Of a stretch of 64,000 nucleotides of DNA, positions 18,912 through 28,309 are shown in pieces. Source of the DNA: Candidatus Omnitrophota bacterium (GTDB taxonomy: Bacteria > Omnitrophota > Gorgyraeia > Velamenicoccales > Velamenicoccaceae). Location of the stretch: positions 1 through 64,000 of the forward strand of contig JACRLT010000026.1 in NCBI GenBank assembly GCA_016235185.1, given 5' to 3'. The position numbers and the translations under genes were made by a program. Position 1 is the first letter of the stretch. Each line of letters opens with the position of its first letter. Below the pieces are notes generated by a model. It was given only the letters and a program-made list of their open reading frames with translations. It was not told where the DNA came from and ran no database searches.

Positions 18912-20768
18912 GTGACGGGCACGTGTAAACAGCTTGAGGGTGAAAGTCCCTTACCCAACCTGATGGAGGTGAAGGGTCGGCAAAGCGCAAGGGCATTTTT
19001 GCGAGGAAATGTCTGAAGGAAGCGCCGAGCAAATCACATGAGCCGATGAACAAGAACCGCATAGGAGGCGCACGCGCCGGTAGAGTTGGCTGGTTACAAC
19101 AAATACCATATCCATCAAGGGTGCAAAGCGTAGATGCGGCGGCTGTGTGTGGAAGGCGGTTTATACTTACCCCGTGAGGTCTGCGGCGTGTCGTCATCGA
19201 CTTAGCGTATCGTAAGATGCGCCCAATGCGCCGTAGAAGTCAGCAGAGAGCGTAGTACCGTAGACAACGGGAAGGCTCAAACGGTTAAAGGATAAGTAAG
19301 ACGCAGAACTTATGGACGAGCACAGGCAGAATATCCGTGAAAGGGACTTACGCAGGAATGGAAAGAGTGAAGCTTTGACCATCTTTGCGCAAGCGACCGA
19401 TACGTCCATAGCGGACTGCATATCTGAACGTCCGGCAGCAACGACGATGCTTATGGAACAAGTGTGTGCGAGTAGCAACATGGCTGGTGCGTTGAAACGG
19501 GTGCAGACGAACAAAGGGAGCTACGGAGTAGACGGTATGCACGTGGAAGAGGTAGCAGAGTACTTAAGAGAACAGTGGCCGCGGATACAGCACGAATTGT
19601 TCTCAGGTACGTATAAACCAAGTGCTGTCAGGCGCGTGGAAATACCCAAAGCATCAGGAGGGATACGTAAGCTTGGCATACCCACGGTGGTGGACAGAGT
19701 TATTCAGCAGGCGGTTTTGCAAGTGCTGCAGCCACTCTATGATAAGACATTTTCAGAGAACAGCTACGGTTTTCGTCCGGGCAGGTCAGCGCATCAGGCA
19801 GTGCTCAAGGCGCAGGAATATATACGCGCAGGGTACGCCTATGTCGTAGATATAGACCTTCAAAGCTTCTTTGATAAGGTCAACCACGACCGGCTGATGA
19901 GTCGATTGGCAAGACGGGTAGAAGATAAGCGGCTGCTAAAACTCGTCCGGGCGTATCTTAACGCTGGTATTATGGAAAACGGTCTGGTCAAACCCGCTAC
20001 CGAGGGCACTCCGCAGGGCGGTAATCTCTCGCCGCTGTTGTCAAATATCGTCTTGGATGAGCTTGACAAAGAACTCCTGGCACGAGGGCATAGGTTTGTA
20101 CGCTACGCCGACGACTGTAATATCTACGTTAAGAGTAAACGTGCAGGTGAACGGGTTATGACGGGAATAAGCCGTTTTATTACGAAACGGCTTAAGCTCA
20201 AAGTCAACCTCGCCAAGAGCGCGGTTGATATACTATCCAATCGCAAATTCCTCGGATACAGTTTTACCAAAGAGGCGGTACCCAGAATTAAAATCGCTCC
20301 TCTGGCGCTTGAGCGTTTTAAGAGACGGGTACGGGAGCTCACCAACCGGAACAAGAGGGTGAGCTTTGCAGTCTTGGTGAAAGGGCTGATGGTATATGTG
20401 CGGGGATGGATGGGTTATTACCGGCTGTGTCAGACACTATCGGTACTGACAGCCCTTGACTCATGGATACGTAGGCGTATCCGCTGTTGGTTGTGGAAGC
20501 AATGGGAAACGCTTGCCAACCGCACAGCGGAACTTGTCAAGCGAGGCGTAAGTAAGAAGGATGCACACATGACAGCGTGCAAAGGCAGAAGGTTATGGGC
20601 GACAACCAGAGATAAGTACGTGCAACTGGCGCTGCCCAATGCCTACCTGAAATCGCTGGGTATTAAGCCGTTAGCGTCGTTTATAACTGTATAATTAACC
20701 GAACCGCCGTATACGGAAAACCGTACGTACGGTGGTGTGACAGGGAAAGCGGGCGACCGCCTACCTAT
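18912..20768 (+). mobile_element. Group II intron
   Basis: The 5' end is placed at GTGAC 18912 and is followed by the typical domain I segment GCTTGAGGGTGAAAGTCCC. A reverse transcriptase lies in domain IV. Domain V is the about 34-nt hairpin around 20704-20737 (ACCGCCGT ... GGAAAACC ... ACGGTGGT), and domain VI follows, ending CTACCTAT near 20768. The exact 3' boundary is ambiguous because the domain V/VI end is duplicated in tandem. The region 18912-19311 before the ORF is intron RNA and holds no other gene. Confidence 0.82.
19312..20694 (+). CDS. ltrA: Group II intron reverse transcriptase/maturase
   Basis: 460 residues. The RT blocks run in order: YGVDGMHVEE, IPKASGGIRKLGIPTVVDRV, SYGFRPGRSAHQAV, YVVDIDLQSFFDKVNHD, GTPQGGNLSPLLSN and the catalytic RYADD (Asp267, Asp268). 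A maturase X domain (VRGWMGYYRLCQ) and a short tail follow; no HNH endonuclease is visible, so mobility would be endonuclease-independent. This, with insertion next to a hairpin, suggests a class C-like intron, not proven. Confidence 0.92.
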   Translation: MDEHRQNIRERDLRRNGKSEALTIFAQATDTSIADCISERPAATTMLMEQVCASSNMAGALKRVQTNKGSYGVDGMHVEEVAEYLREQWPRIQHELFSGTYKPSAVRRVEIPKASGGIRKLGIPTVVDRVIQQAVLQVLQPLYDKTFSENSYGFRPGRSAHQAVLKAQEYIRAGYAYVVDIDLQSFFDKVNHDRLMSRLARRVEDKRLLKLVRAYLNAGIMENGLVKPATEGTPQGGNLSPLLSNIVLDELDKELLARGHRFVRYADDCNIYVKSKRAGERVMTGISRFITKRLKLKVNLAKSAVDILSNRKFLGYSFTKEAVPRIKIAPLALERFKRRVRELTNRNKRVSFAVLVKGLMVYVRGWMGYYRLCQTLSVLTALDSWIRRRIRCWLWKQWETLANRTAELVKRGVSKKDAHMTACKGRRLWATTRDKYVQLALPNAYLKSLGIKPLASFITV

Positions 20769-20823
20769 GTCGATCGTACGGTGGTGTGACAGGGAAAGCG
20801 GGCGACCGCCTACCTATGTCGAT
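20726..20823 (+). repeat. Perfect 49-bp tandem duplication of the intron 3' end
   Basis: 20726-20774 and 20775-20823 are identical over 49 bp, covering the 3' strand of domain V, all of domain VI and 6 bp of exon (GTCGAT). Only the first copy can pair with the intact 5' half of domain V. The second copy leaves a spare domain VI and a second candidate 3' splice site. Confidence 0.92.
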
Positions 20824-21146
20824 CTTTGATAATATTGATTTTTCAAACCCTTGGTTCGCTGAAGTCGAAGTAATTCGGCTGTACGGTAAGCAATTATCTG
20901 GGATCTTCTGTCGTCGTAAGATAATCTTTCAAAATTGGCTATTTTACTTTGTTCAGAGTAAGTCCTAAGAATCCATGCAACATGGATCTCTGCATCGCCG
21001 ATGTGGTATTTATTTTTGACATATTCAATATCTTTATCACAGCTTTTCCAGTATTGTACGGGGATTGATACACCAGCTAAAACAAAATGGGAAGTGTTGC
21101 CAGGAATATCAGGTGTGCCCGATTCGTCTATGTAACAGATATACAT
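20814..21146 (-). pseudogene. DUF3800 protein, 3' part lost at the group II intron
   Basis: The N-terminus MYICYIDESGTPDIPG and the segment HFVLAGVSIP identify a DUF3800 protein, whose members are typically well over 200 residues. Homology ends at about residue 107; the frame then hits a TAG created by the intron 3' end. The missing part is not found on the other side of the intron, where an IS200 remnant lies, so it was deleted. A structured RNA precedes the gene. Confidence 0.82.
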
Positions 21147-21170
21147 ATTCGTTCTCGAAATGCGATGGGT

Positions 21171-21238
21171 AAAAAAAAGCGACTGGGTTTAGGGCTAAAA
21201 GCCCCAAGACGAGACGCTAGGCGACTCATCCCAGACGC
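21171..21238 (-). ncRNA. Three-way-junction RNA with U-tail upstream of the DUF3800 gene
   Basis: On the minus strand an outer stem (21230-21238 with 21179-21187, GCG and CTGGG blocks separated by an A-A mismatch) encloses two hairpins (21211-21227 and 21192-21204) and is followed directly by eight T. The last T is 24 nt before the DUF3800 ATG. This could be a leader of the DUF3800 family of RNA motifs described upstream of such genes, or an elaborate terminator for the PilZ gene 130 bp upstream. The remainder of 21147-21368 shows no gene. Confidence 0.6.
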
Positions 21239-21368
21239 AAAGCAAATTTAACATACAGATTTTGTTTTGTCAAGTTTTTTATCAGAATCCAGTATAAGCA
21301 ATGATTTTATTCCTGAAAACTTAGTTTGCGGGGGCGGTAAAGTGGATTTATGGAGATTTTTTTCGAAA

Positions 21369-22262
21369 CTAAAGATCCAGCTTTTTCTTTAGGAAATCGG
21401 CCAGCCTGTTTTGGTTTTCTTCGGTTAAAAAGTTGAAGAAAGCGCCTACCTCATAGAAATAAAAGGTCGGGCTATCATCACCGAATACGGTATTGGTCAT
21501 CCTGATAGATTCACAGCGCGAAACTTCAACGATTCCTGCAACAGACATATTGGTCCCGAGTGCGAGGTTGACAGTCATCTGCATGCCTTTGGGGATGGCT
21601 ACATTGGATTCAAACAGTAGGCCGCCCATGCTCATGTTAAGGACCTTCGTCTTTATGGTATGCGGGTAGGCATAATATTCAAGGTCCAACTCGCAATATA
21701 GCCTGCGGTACATGCGGCGGTTAGGGCCTTTATAATAGTTGGTCGAGATCTCTTGCTTATAAAAAATATCTCGTAATATCCTGTCATCTTTGAATTTGAC
21801 GAGTTCAAAATCGACGAATGGTTTACCATAACATTTTTCTATTGTTTGTTTTACTTCGCCGCGCGAGCTGATAAAAATTACGATCTCGCAATGGCTTACA
21901 CGGCGAAGCATTTCAATAACGCCTTTATTTAAGGGGTCCGCCATGACAACAGTCAGGATCTTGTCGGTTTTTTCTATAGGGACAACACAATAGTTGTAGG
22001 CGTATTCCGGCGGAATGGCATTAATCGCAGCGTCTTCTATTGAATAGGATTTTAAGGGCAGGTAACAATAGCCGTATTGGCATGTTAGGCATGTGGTAAA
22101 GTCCGTGTCTTTGATATAACCGGCTCTAACCAGGTGCTGGCTTAAGTAGCCTCCTTTTATCTTCTGTTGATCGAGACATTCCTGAAGTTGATCTTTGTTG
22201 ATCAGCTTTTTTTCAAGAAGCATTGAGCCGATGTCTATATCCGTGTTTGCATCAAGGGGCAT
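21369..22262 (-). CDS. MshEN-PilZ two-domain c-di-GMP receptor candidate
   Basis: 297 residues. Residues about 8-150 match the MshEN/T2SSE N-terminal fold (IGSMLLEKKLINKDQLQECL, then the segment AINAIPPEYAYNYCVVPI and VMADPLN), a c-di-GMP-binding module usually fused to secretion ATPases. A C-terminal PilZ domain follows, with an RxxxR-type motif in NRRMYRRLY and NMSMGGLLFE in place of DxSxxG. No ATPase is attached. It probably converts c-di-GMP level into control of a surface or secretion function. The ribosome site AGGAG precedes the ATG. The interval 22263-22393 has no gene. Confidence 0.82.
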   Translation of the reverse strand: MPLDANTDIDIGSMLLEKKLINKDQLQECLDQQKIKGGYLSQHLVRAGYIKDTDFTTCLTCQYGYCYLPLKSYSIEDAAINAIPPEYAYNYCVVPIEKTDKILTVVMADPLNKGVIEMLRRVSHCEIVIFISSRGEVKQTIEKCYGKPFVDFELVKFKDDRILRDIFYKQEISTNYYKGPNRRMYRRLYCELDLEYYAYPHTIKTKVLNMSMGGLLFESNVAIPKGMQMTVNLALGTNMSVAGIVEVSRCESIRMTNTVFGDDSPTFYFYEVGAFFNFLTEENQNRLADFLKKKLDL

Positions 22263-22393
22263 TGTAACTCCTGTGAAAAATATCGCTCATCCGCCGGTAC
22301 AACTATAAATAACGCCTATGTCTTTATTAAGTATATCATAGAAATAGGCTTTTTTAAACATTTTAGATTTTTAACCCTTTATGCAGCAAGGCA

Positions 22394-23269
22394 TTATAAA
22401 AATGCAATTGAGCCTATGAGCAATAAGCCAAAAAGAAAAGCCGCTTGAGAGGTTCTTGCATCAGCATCTTGGGGGATATCTTTAAAAAATAATTGAGCCA
22501 ATTTTATGTTGAGAGGCAAGACAAGAAAAACTATTGCACAAGTCCATTTTAAGACGCCAGTTCCAATAAAAAGAACGAGCAGGGCATATGGCAATAAGGA
22601 TAGCAAAACATAAAGTTTCAATCCACAATTTTTTCCCAAAAGCGTGCAGATTGTTTTTATTCCGCTTGCAGCATCAAATTTGACGTCCCTTATATTATTG
22701 GCCAGAAGCACAAGTGCGGCAAAAAGCCCTATTGGGATCGAAATTAAAAAGGCTTTAAAAGACAGGCCTGCGCGCTGTATGCAGTATGCCCCCTCTACCA
22801 GAAGCGGGCCGAATGCGGCAAAGACCGCAAGTTCTCCAAGTGCCAAGTATTTCAGCCCTTTGGCCGTTGCAGTGTAAAAAACGGCTAGCAAAAAACCGCA
22901 AACTAAAAGCAGCCATATCAGCGACGATATAAAAATAGCAAAAAGCGAACCGATGATCAAGGCGCCTGCGAACAGGGATATGCAAAATGTGAGCTGCTTT
23001 TTCGGTGTAAGGATGTTTGCAAATACCGGATGAGGACGGTACAGGGCCGTAGGCGCTTGCGGTGTATCTACTTTATATTTTAGGTCAAAATAGTCATTTA
23101 GCATATGGGCAGCTGCGTGTATGACTATGGCGCTAAAAAGAGTCAGGGCATATAAAGCAGGTGAGATCCTTCCGTCCTTGGCAGCCAGGACTGTGCCTAA
23201 TGTGACGGAGACGAAGGTGATCGTAAAAGACCAGGCGCGGGTTATGTTGGCGAGGTTTTTTAGGATTAT
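22394..23269 (-). CDS. UbiA-family prenyltransferase lacking a canonical start codon
   Basis: The polytopic UbiA fold has the Asp motifs NDYFDLKYKVD and NIRDVKFDA, which bind the prenyl diphosphate through Mg2+. Homology extends upstream of the first ATG (23104) through a first helix (NLANITRAWSFTITFVSVTL) to residues directly after the rpoD stop. Between that TAG (23276-23278) and the first helix there is no ATG, GTG or TTG in frame; the start is drawn at ATA 23269 only as the most likely point. Product could be a menaquinone-, quinone- or lipid-type prenyl ether; substrate unknown. Confidence 0.75.
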   Translation of the reverse strand: MILKNLANITRAWSFTITFVSVTLGTVLAAKDGRISPALYALTLFSAIVIHAAAHMLNDYFDLKYKVDTPQAPTALYRPHPVFANILTPKKQLTFCISLFAGALIIGSLFAIFISSLIWLLLVCGFLLAVFYTATAKGLKYLALGELAVFAAFGPLLVEGAYCIQRAGLSFKAFLISIPIGLFAALVLLANNIRDVKFDAASGIKTICTLLGKNCGLKLYVLLSLLPYALLVLFIGTGVLKWTCAIVFLVLPLNIKLAQLFFKDIPQDADARTSQAAFLFGLLLIGSIAFL

Positions 23270-23275
23270 TACACC

Positions 23276-24832
23276 CTAATATTCACGCTCATGGGCAAGC
23301 GTCATGTCAAGGAAAGTCCGCAGTTTCCTGGAACGCGTTGGGTGCCTTAATTTTCTTAATGCCTTTGCTTCAATTTGGCGCACGCGTTCGCGGGTGACTT
23401 TAAAGACATTGCCAACCTCTTCTAAAGTTTTTGCTGACCCGTCGGAAATGCCGAAACGCAGCATTAGTATTTTTTTCTCTCTATCTGTCAGCGTGCCTAA
23501 TGCGCTGTTCATTTCGTCTTTGAGCATGACATGGACAGTGGCATTGGCAGGAGAAACGGCTTTTTTATCTTCTATAAAATCACCGAAATGGGTGTCCCCC
23601 TCATCGCCGATGGGGGTCTGCAGGGAAATAGGTTCCTGGGCGATCTTAAGGATATTTTTTATCTTATCCTGCGGCATGTGCATGGATTTGGCGATCTCTT
23701 CGGGAGACGGCTCCCTGCCGTATTCTTGGACGAAGATCCTAGATATCCGTATTATCTTGTTTATTGTCTCGGTCATGTGCACGGGTATGCGTATAGTGCG
23801 CGCCTGGTCGGCGATCGAGCGGGTTATGGCCTGCCTGATCCACCAAGTGGCGTATGTGCTGAACTTGTAGCCCCTTTGATATTCGAACTTTTCAACAGCG
23901 CGCATCAAGCCGATATTCCCTTCCTGTATAAGGTCTAAGAAAGACAGGCCGCGATTTGTGTAGCGTTTGGCGATGCTGACTACAAGCCTTAGATTAGCCT
24001 CGACGAGCGCTTTTTTAGCTTTTTGGAACCGCGTGTGGCGGATCTTTATGAGCTTGAGTTGCTCTTTGAATTTAGCCACCGGCATTCCAAGGCCGCGCAG
24101 GATCTTGCGCTTCTTTTTATTTAATGATCTGATATCGCCTTTGGCCCTTTTTTCCCTGATCCTTTTGCACTCTCGTTCTATTGCATCCAGTTGTTTGATG
24201 AAACCGGACATGTCAGAGACGATGTCTTCCAATGACGGTGTAGCCAGGTTCAATTCGCCCAGAAGGCTTGAAACAGTCGAGTCATTTTTAGTCTTGCTCA
24301 ATTTCCTTAAAATAAGCGAGAATTTTTTTATTGTTTTTTCCCTGCGGATAGCGATATCCTCTTTGACAACATTTTCTATGTGAATCTCATTGTTGATCAC
24401 TTTTTTAATAAGCCCTGCGATCTCCCGCTTGACGAATTTGCTCGATAACACAAGCGCGCGGAAGTTATTCTCGGTCTCTTCTATCTTTTTGGCCAGTTTT
24501 AGTTCGTCTTCGCGGGATAACAGCGAAATGCGCCCCATCTGTTTTAAATACATTTTCACCGGGTCATCCAGAGGCAGGAGCCTGTCCTGGACCTCATCAA
24601 GGTCTTTGGGTTCTTCCGCCTTGGAAATGTCCTCCAGTTTGTCTTCCGTCAATTCATTATCGACGATCTGTATGTCTTCGTCGTTTAACATCTCAAATAC
24701 TTCGTCGATGTCGTCGCTCGAGACTATATCTTCAGGCAGGACATCGTTGACTTCGTCGTAAGTCAGGTATCCTTTCTTTTTGCCTATGGCGATCAGTTTA
24801 TCTAAGCTTTTCTTAATAACCGGTTTATCCAT
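23276..24832 (-). CDS. rpoD: Primary sigma factor RpoD (sigma-70)
   Basis: 518 residues. Region 1.1 is at the N-terminus ([22 protein letters not shown]). Region 1.2 [21 protein letters not shown], region 2 with [22 protein letters not shown] and [19 protein letters not shown], region 3, and region 4 [24 protein letters not shown] are complete. It lies downstream of dnaG with an 8-bp overlap, the classical macromolecular-synthesis arrangement. The housekeeping sigma would recognise the TTGACA/TATAAT boxes seen throughout the window. Confidence 0.97.
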   Translation of the reverse strand: MDKPVIKKSLDKLIAIGKKKGYLTYDEVNDVLPEDIVSSDDIDEVFEMLNDEDIQIVDNELTEDKLEDISKAEEPKDLDEVQDRLLPLDDPVKMYLKQMGRISLLSREDELKLAKKIEETENNFRALVLSSKFVKREIAGLIKKVINNEIHIENVVKEDIAIRREKTIKKFSLILRKLSKTKNDSTVSSLLGELNLATPSLEDIVSDMSGFIKQLDAIERECKRIREKRAKGDIRSLNKKKRKILRGLGMPVAKFKEQLKLIKIRHTRFQKAKKALVEANLRLVVSIAKRYTNRGLSFLDLIQEGNIGLMRAVEKFEYQRGYKFSTYATWWIRQAITRSIADQARTIRIPVHMTETINKIIRISRIFVQEYGREPSPEEIAKSMHMPQDKIKNILKIAQEPISLQTPIGDEGDTHFGDFIEDKKAVSPANATVHVMLKDEMNSALGTLTDREKKILMLRFGISDGSAKTLEEVGNVFKVTRERVRQIEAKALRKLRHPTRSRKLRTFLDMTLAHEREY

Positions 24833-26666
24833 GGACTAAACTCCTGGTTAGGTGATCTTTCCCTTGTTTATCGAGGGAATTATATTCCTTATTTAGATTA
24901 TCGAGTTGGCGCATAAGCCTGTTTACGGCTTCGTCATCGCCTGTTTTTTGCGCCGCCAGTATTTCTTTATGGATCTCATGGCGCAAGTATAGGATCTTGT
25001 CACGCTTAAGCCTTTTGACGCAGTCTTCAATAAGCTTTTCCTTGTCCGGGCAATCGTGTATTTCCAAAGCTGACAGTTCAGAGATCAGGTTTATGGCTTC
25101 TTCATCGTCTATGTAATTCATAAGGATATTAGGTTTGCACTCCTGGCCCTTGGCGAAAAAATCAAAAATGAACTTGACGATCTTTCTTAATTTCTCCTCT
25201 ACAAAATCCGATGGTTCGATCATGTTTTTAAGTTTGTCCACGATGTGCAGCTCTTCAAGCATGAGCTTTACCAGCATTCTTTCTGTTATAGGGAATTCTT
25301 TCAAGCGGTAGTGTTCGACAGCTGTAGTGGAGGCATTTTGGTCCGGCTCTTGTGTATATTCGTAGTCATAACTAGTGTCTTCCAGGTCTTTGAACAATGC
25401 GCCAAGATCGAGATCAAGTTTTTCTGATATACGTTTGATGTATTCCGCGCGCATAGTTTGGTTTTTGAATTTTTTTATAGTCGGCAGTATCTCCCGTACT
25501 ATCTTGTCTTTTCCAGTAGTCGTGTTCACCTCGTGTCTTGAAAGCAAGAGATCGAACTTGTAATCAAAAATGTTTTTGGCACAAGCCACCATCTTTAAAA
25601 AATCTTCTTGCCCGTGTTTGCGGGCAAATGAGTCAGGGTCATCGCCCTTTGGGAGTATTGCAATGCGAACGTTCATGTCTTCTTTTATCAGCAGTTCCAG
25701 CGCCCTAAGGGTCGCCAGTTCTCCGGCAAGGTCCGAGTCGTAAAGCATGACAACATTGGATGTAAAGCGCCTGATGAGCTTTATCTGGTCGCCGGTCAGG
25801 GCAGTTCCAAGCGAGGCTACGATGTTCTTTATCCCTGATTCGAACGGCACAATCATATCCAGGTATCCTTCGACTACGATAACCTGGTCAAGGCTGCGTA
25901 TAAAATCACGGGCGAGATTTAAACCAAAAAGGTTCTTGCCCTTTGTGTAAATAGCTGTTTCAGGCGAGTTGATATATTTTGGCAGGGAGTTGTCCAGGAC
26001 TCGCGCGCCGAAGCCAACCACCCTGTCTTTAGTGTCTGATATAGGAAAAATGATCCTGTTCCTGAAACGGTCATAGTAGCCGCCTTCGTCTTTTGCCACT
26101 ACCAGCCCGGATTTTTCGATCAAAGCCAAAGATGCCTTGTGGGCCTTCAAATATTGGATAAGCGTATCCCATCCCGGCAGAGAATAGCCTAATTTGAAAT
26201 GCTGCGCCGTTTCTTTGGAGATGCCTCTTTTTTGTAAATATGCACGCGCAGCTTGAGCCTCGGGTGAAACCATGAGGTTCGCATGATAGTATCCGCGAGC
26301 CTTATCGTAAAGCGAAAAAATATTTTTTGAAAAGTCTTCTTTGGACTTCTGGAAATCAGATTTTTCCGGCTCCGGCAGCGGGATCCCGCTGCGCTGTGCC
26401 AGGATCTCCAAGGCTTCGCGGAAGTTTACCTTCTCATATTGCATGACGAAGGTCAGCGCATTGCCTCCTACGCCGCAGCCAAAGCAGTGGAAGATCTGTT
26501 TGTCTGCGCTGACGATGAACGATGCTGTTTTCTCCGGGTGAAAAGGGCAACAGGCCCTGTGGTTCCTACCCGCCCTTTTAAGGGGCAAATAGGAGCTGAC
26601 TAGCTCTACGATATTGCTGCGGTCAAGGACTTCGTTTATGACCGTATCTGAAAATAATTTGGGCAT
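24825..26666 (-). CDS. dnaG: DNA primase
   Basis: 613-residue primase. The CHC2 zinc finger has Cys40, His43, Cys61 and Cys64; the catalytic core includes [18 protein letters not shown] and the TOPRIM segment [11 protein letters not shown]; a C-terminal helicase-binding domain follows. It synthesises RNA primers for replication. The start overlaps the stop of the Nif3-like gene by one base, and the end overlaps rpoD. Confidence 0.96.
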   Translation of the reverse strand: MPKLFSDTVINEVLDRSNIVELVSSYLPLKRAGRNHRACCPFHPEKTASFIVSADKQIFHCFGCGVGGNALTFVMQYEKVNFREALEILAQRSGIPLPEPEKSDFQKSKEDFSKNIFSLYDKARGYYHANLMVSPEAQAARAYLQKRGISKETAQHFKLGYSLPGWDTLIQYLKAHKASLALIEKSGLVVAKDEGGYYDRFRNRIIFPISDTKDRVVGFGARVLDNSLPKYINSPETAIYTKGKNLFGLNLARDFIRSLDQVIVVEGYLDMIVPFESGIKNIVASLGTALTGDQIKLIRRFTSNVVMLYDSDLAGELATLRALELLIKEDMNVRIAILPKGDDPDSFARKHGQEDFLKMVACAKNIFDYKFDLLLSRHEVNTTTGKDKIVREILPTIKKFKNQTMRAEYIKRISEKLDLDLGALFKDLEDTSYDYEYTQEPDQNASTTAVEHYRLKEFPITERMLVKLMLEELHIVDKLKNMIEPSDFVEEKLRKIVKFIFDFFAKGQECKPNILMNYIDDEEAINLISELSALEIHDCPDKEKLIEDCVKRLKRDKILYLRHEIHKEILAAQKTGDDEAVNRLMRQLDNLNKEYNSLDKQGKDHLTRSLVHG

Positions 26667-27622
26667 CAGTGTTTAATTCTTCTAAAACCAGAACAAGATA
26701 GGATGTTAAGCCAGGAAATTTTCTCGAGCTTATCGAAGATAAGATTCATACCCAGATTGTCCGAAGCTATGTGGCCTGCGATCACAACGTTGATATTTTT
26801 TTCCTGGTATTTTTTGTAGTGCTCTTCGCTTGAGTGCATACCGACGATAGTGCCGATCCCCGCCATAGATAAGTTGTCGATGATATCCTTAGGCCCCTCG
26901 GTACCCCCTGTCATATCCACAAAGATCTTGCCGCAGCGGCTATTGGGCGACCCTGATAGGATGACAGGGCCTGCGCCTTCCTTTTTTGCGGTCTTGTACT
27001 CCTCGATATTCATGAGGATGTCCATGATGTTTTTTAAGGTCGCTGGCTTTTTTTGGGAAAAAAGCTTGTCCAGATGTGTTGCAACATGGTTATCCGCAGG
27101 TGTGTGTATGCACATTAGGTTTAATGCAAGCAATTTGGCTGCATCTGTGGCGCGATGGTGGTTTGCCGCATGTATCTTCCTGCCGACTTCTTTTTTGCGG
27201 GTTTCTACCAGTTTATCGCAAATATTGACAGGGATGCCAAGGCCGGCAAAGATGTCTGCCTGCATATCCATGACTTCGTAAAAGTTGGCGTAAGCTTGGC
27301 CCTGCGGATGGTGAGAAATGACAAGGTCGATCTTTGCTTTATTTTTAGAATTGAGGCGGTCAGCCAAAAGCAGCTCGGAGGCGTCGATATCGATGCCTGC
27401 AAGGATAGTCTTGACCTCTTTCGTTGGGTCCCCGGCCAGTATCCTTGAGTCGTCATATGGGTTGGACAGAAGCTCGCGGTCAAAGTATTCTTTTTCTTCC
27501 GGACGCAAGGATTCGAAGCGCTCTTTTGCCTTTTTTAGTTCATCTGATACGAGTTTTTTGCCGCGTGGATCGACAGCTATGCCTTCCTGGATCACCAGGT
27601 CATAAATTTTTTTTAGTTTCAT
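26666..27622 (-). CDS. Nif3/DUF34-like dinuclear metal protein
   Basis: 318 residues. Candidate metal ligands occur in the order of the Nif3 family: VISHHP, then CIHTPADNHVATHLDK, and near the C-terminus HSSEEHYKKYQE plus VVIAGHIASDN. The sequence is divergent and has an extra N-terminal helical region of about 70 residues. Nif3 genes (yqfO) sit in the dnaG-sigA neighbourhood of Bacillus, which supports the call. The biochemical function of the family is poorly defined. Confidence 0.72.
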   Translation of the reverse strand: MKLKKIYDLVIQEGIAVDPRGKKLVSDELKKAKERFESLRPEEKEYFDRELLSNPYDDSRILAGDPTKEVKTILAGIDIDASELLLADRLNSKNKAKIDLVISHHPQGQAYANFYEVMDMQADIFAGLGIPVNICDKLVETRKKEVGRKIHAANHHRATDAAKLLALNLMCIHTPADNHVATHLDKLFSQKKPATLKNIMDILMNIEEYKTAKKEGAGPVILSGSPNSRCGKIFVDMTGGTEGPKDIIDNLSMAGIGTIVGMHSSEEHYKKYQEKNINVVIAGHIASDNLGMNLIFDKLEKISWLNILSCSGFRRIKH

Positions 27623-27651
27623 TTGTTTTCTCCGAAGAGCGGTTTATATGG

Positions 27652-28218
27652 TTAACGTTCGAGGGCTTTGTCCACTTCGGGGTTAACCTCTATATTAGGT
27701 ATAAATTTAGAGATGAGGCCGTTGAAACTGCCTTTGTACACCGTGGGAGCAAATTGTAGGACCTTGTGTCCGAAGAGAGATGATTTGGCGCTGATCTCAA
27801 GGTATCCGACTGTGGAGATCGTCATTATGTAAAGGGCTATGCTTGAGATCCATACACCTCTTAAAAGCCCTATAAGGAATCCACCTAATTTATTGAATGT
27901 ATTTTGAGCTTCAATTTTTACCAAGAGAAAAAATGATTCCCGGATTATCCGGATGACAATTGTGACTACAGTAATGATAACGGCAAAAACAAATACGTCC
28001 CCGGCATCTAAAGGCAGCGCCGGTAATTTGGTGTTAAGGTAATCGGATAAAGGAGTGGTATATGTCTGGAATGCTATGACTGTCGCCAGCCAAAGGCCCA
28101 GTAGCTTAAAGAGCTCTATGCCTATGCCGGTATTAAAACCGATAAAGCACATCCTGGCGGCGATGGCGATAATAAGAAAATCAGCCCAGTTGATCCCGAT
28201 GAAGTATTTTGCTAGCAT
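27652..28218 (-). CDS. CvpA-family membrane protein
   Basis: 188 residues from ATG 28218; the frame is open another 34 codons, but that would run through the promoter. Four predicted membrane helices and the CvpA signature NWADFLIIAIAARMCFIGFNTG followed by KLLGLWLATVIAF and LGGFLIGLLRGVWI. CvpA proteins affect colicin V production and envelope homeostasis; the mechanism is unsettled. It appears to be the first gene of the nif3-dnaG-rpoD-ubiA run. Confidence 0.85.
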   Translation of the reverse strand: MLAKYFIGINWADFLIIAIAARMCFIGFNTGIGIELFKLLGLWLATVIAFQTYTTPLSDYLNTKLPALPLDAGDVFVFAVIITVVTIVIRIIRESFFLLVKIEAQNTFNKLGGFLIGLLRGVWISSIALYIMTISTVGYLEISAKSSLFGHKVLQFAPTVYKGSFNGLISKFIPNIEVNPEVDKALER

Positions 28219-28257
28219 GCCGTTTCTATAGATTAACGTACTTGAAAAATTTTTGAA

Positions 28258-28286
28258 AGTATAACATACCAGAGGGGTTATGTCAA
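28258..28286 (-). promoter_or_regulatory. Promoter for the cvpA-nif3-dnaG-rpoD-ubiA operon
   Basis: On the minus strand TTGACA (28281-28286), a 17-bp spacer and TATACT (28258-28263), 40 bp upstream of cvpA. It is divergent from the promoter of the CHASE2 gene 24 bp away. Confidence 0.7.
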
Positions 28287-28309
28287 GGTCGGCCCAAGAA
28301 AATGATGAA

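Noticed and set aside
11912-21200. Attachment-site duplication of the tRNA-fMet 3' end at the far side of the island
   Set aside because: I looked for the TTCAAATCGGACC segment again downstream and found no copy, so integrase-type insertion is not supported.
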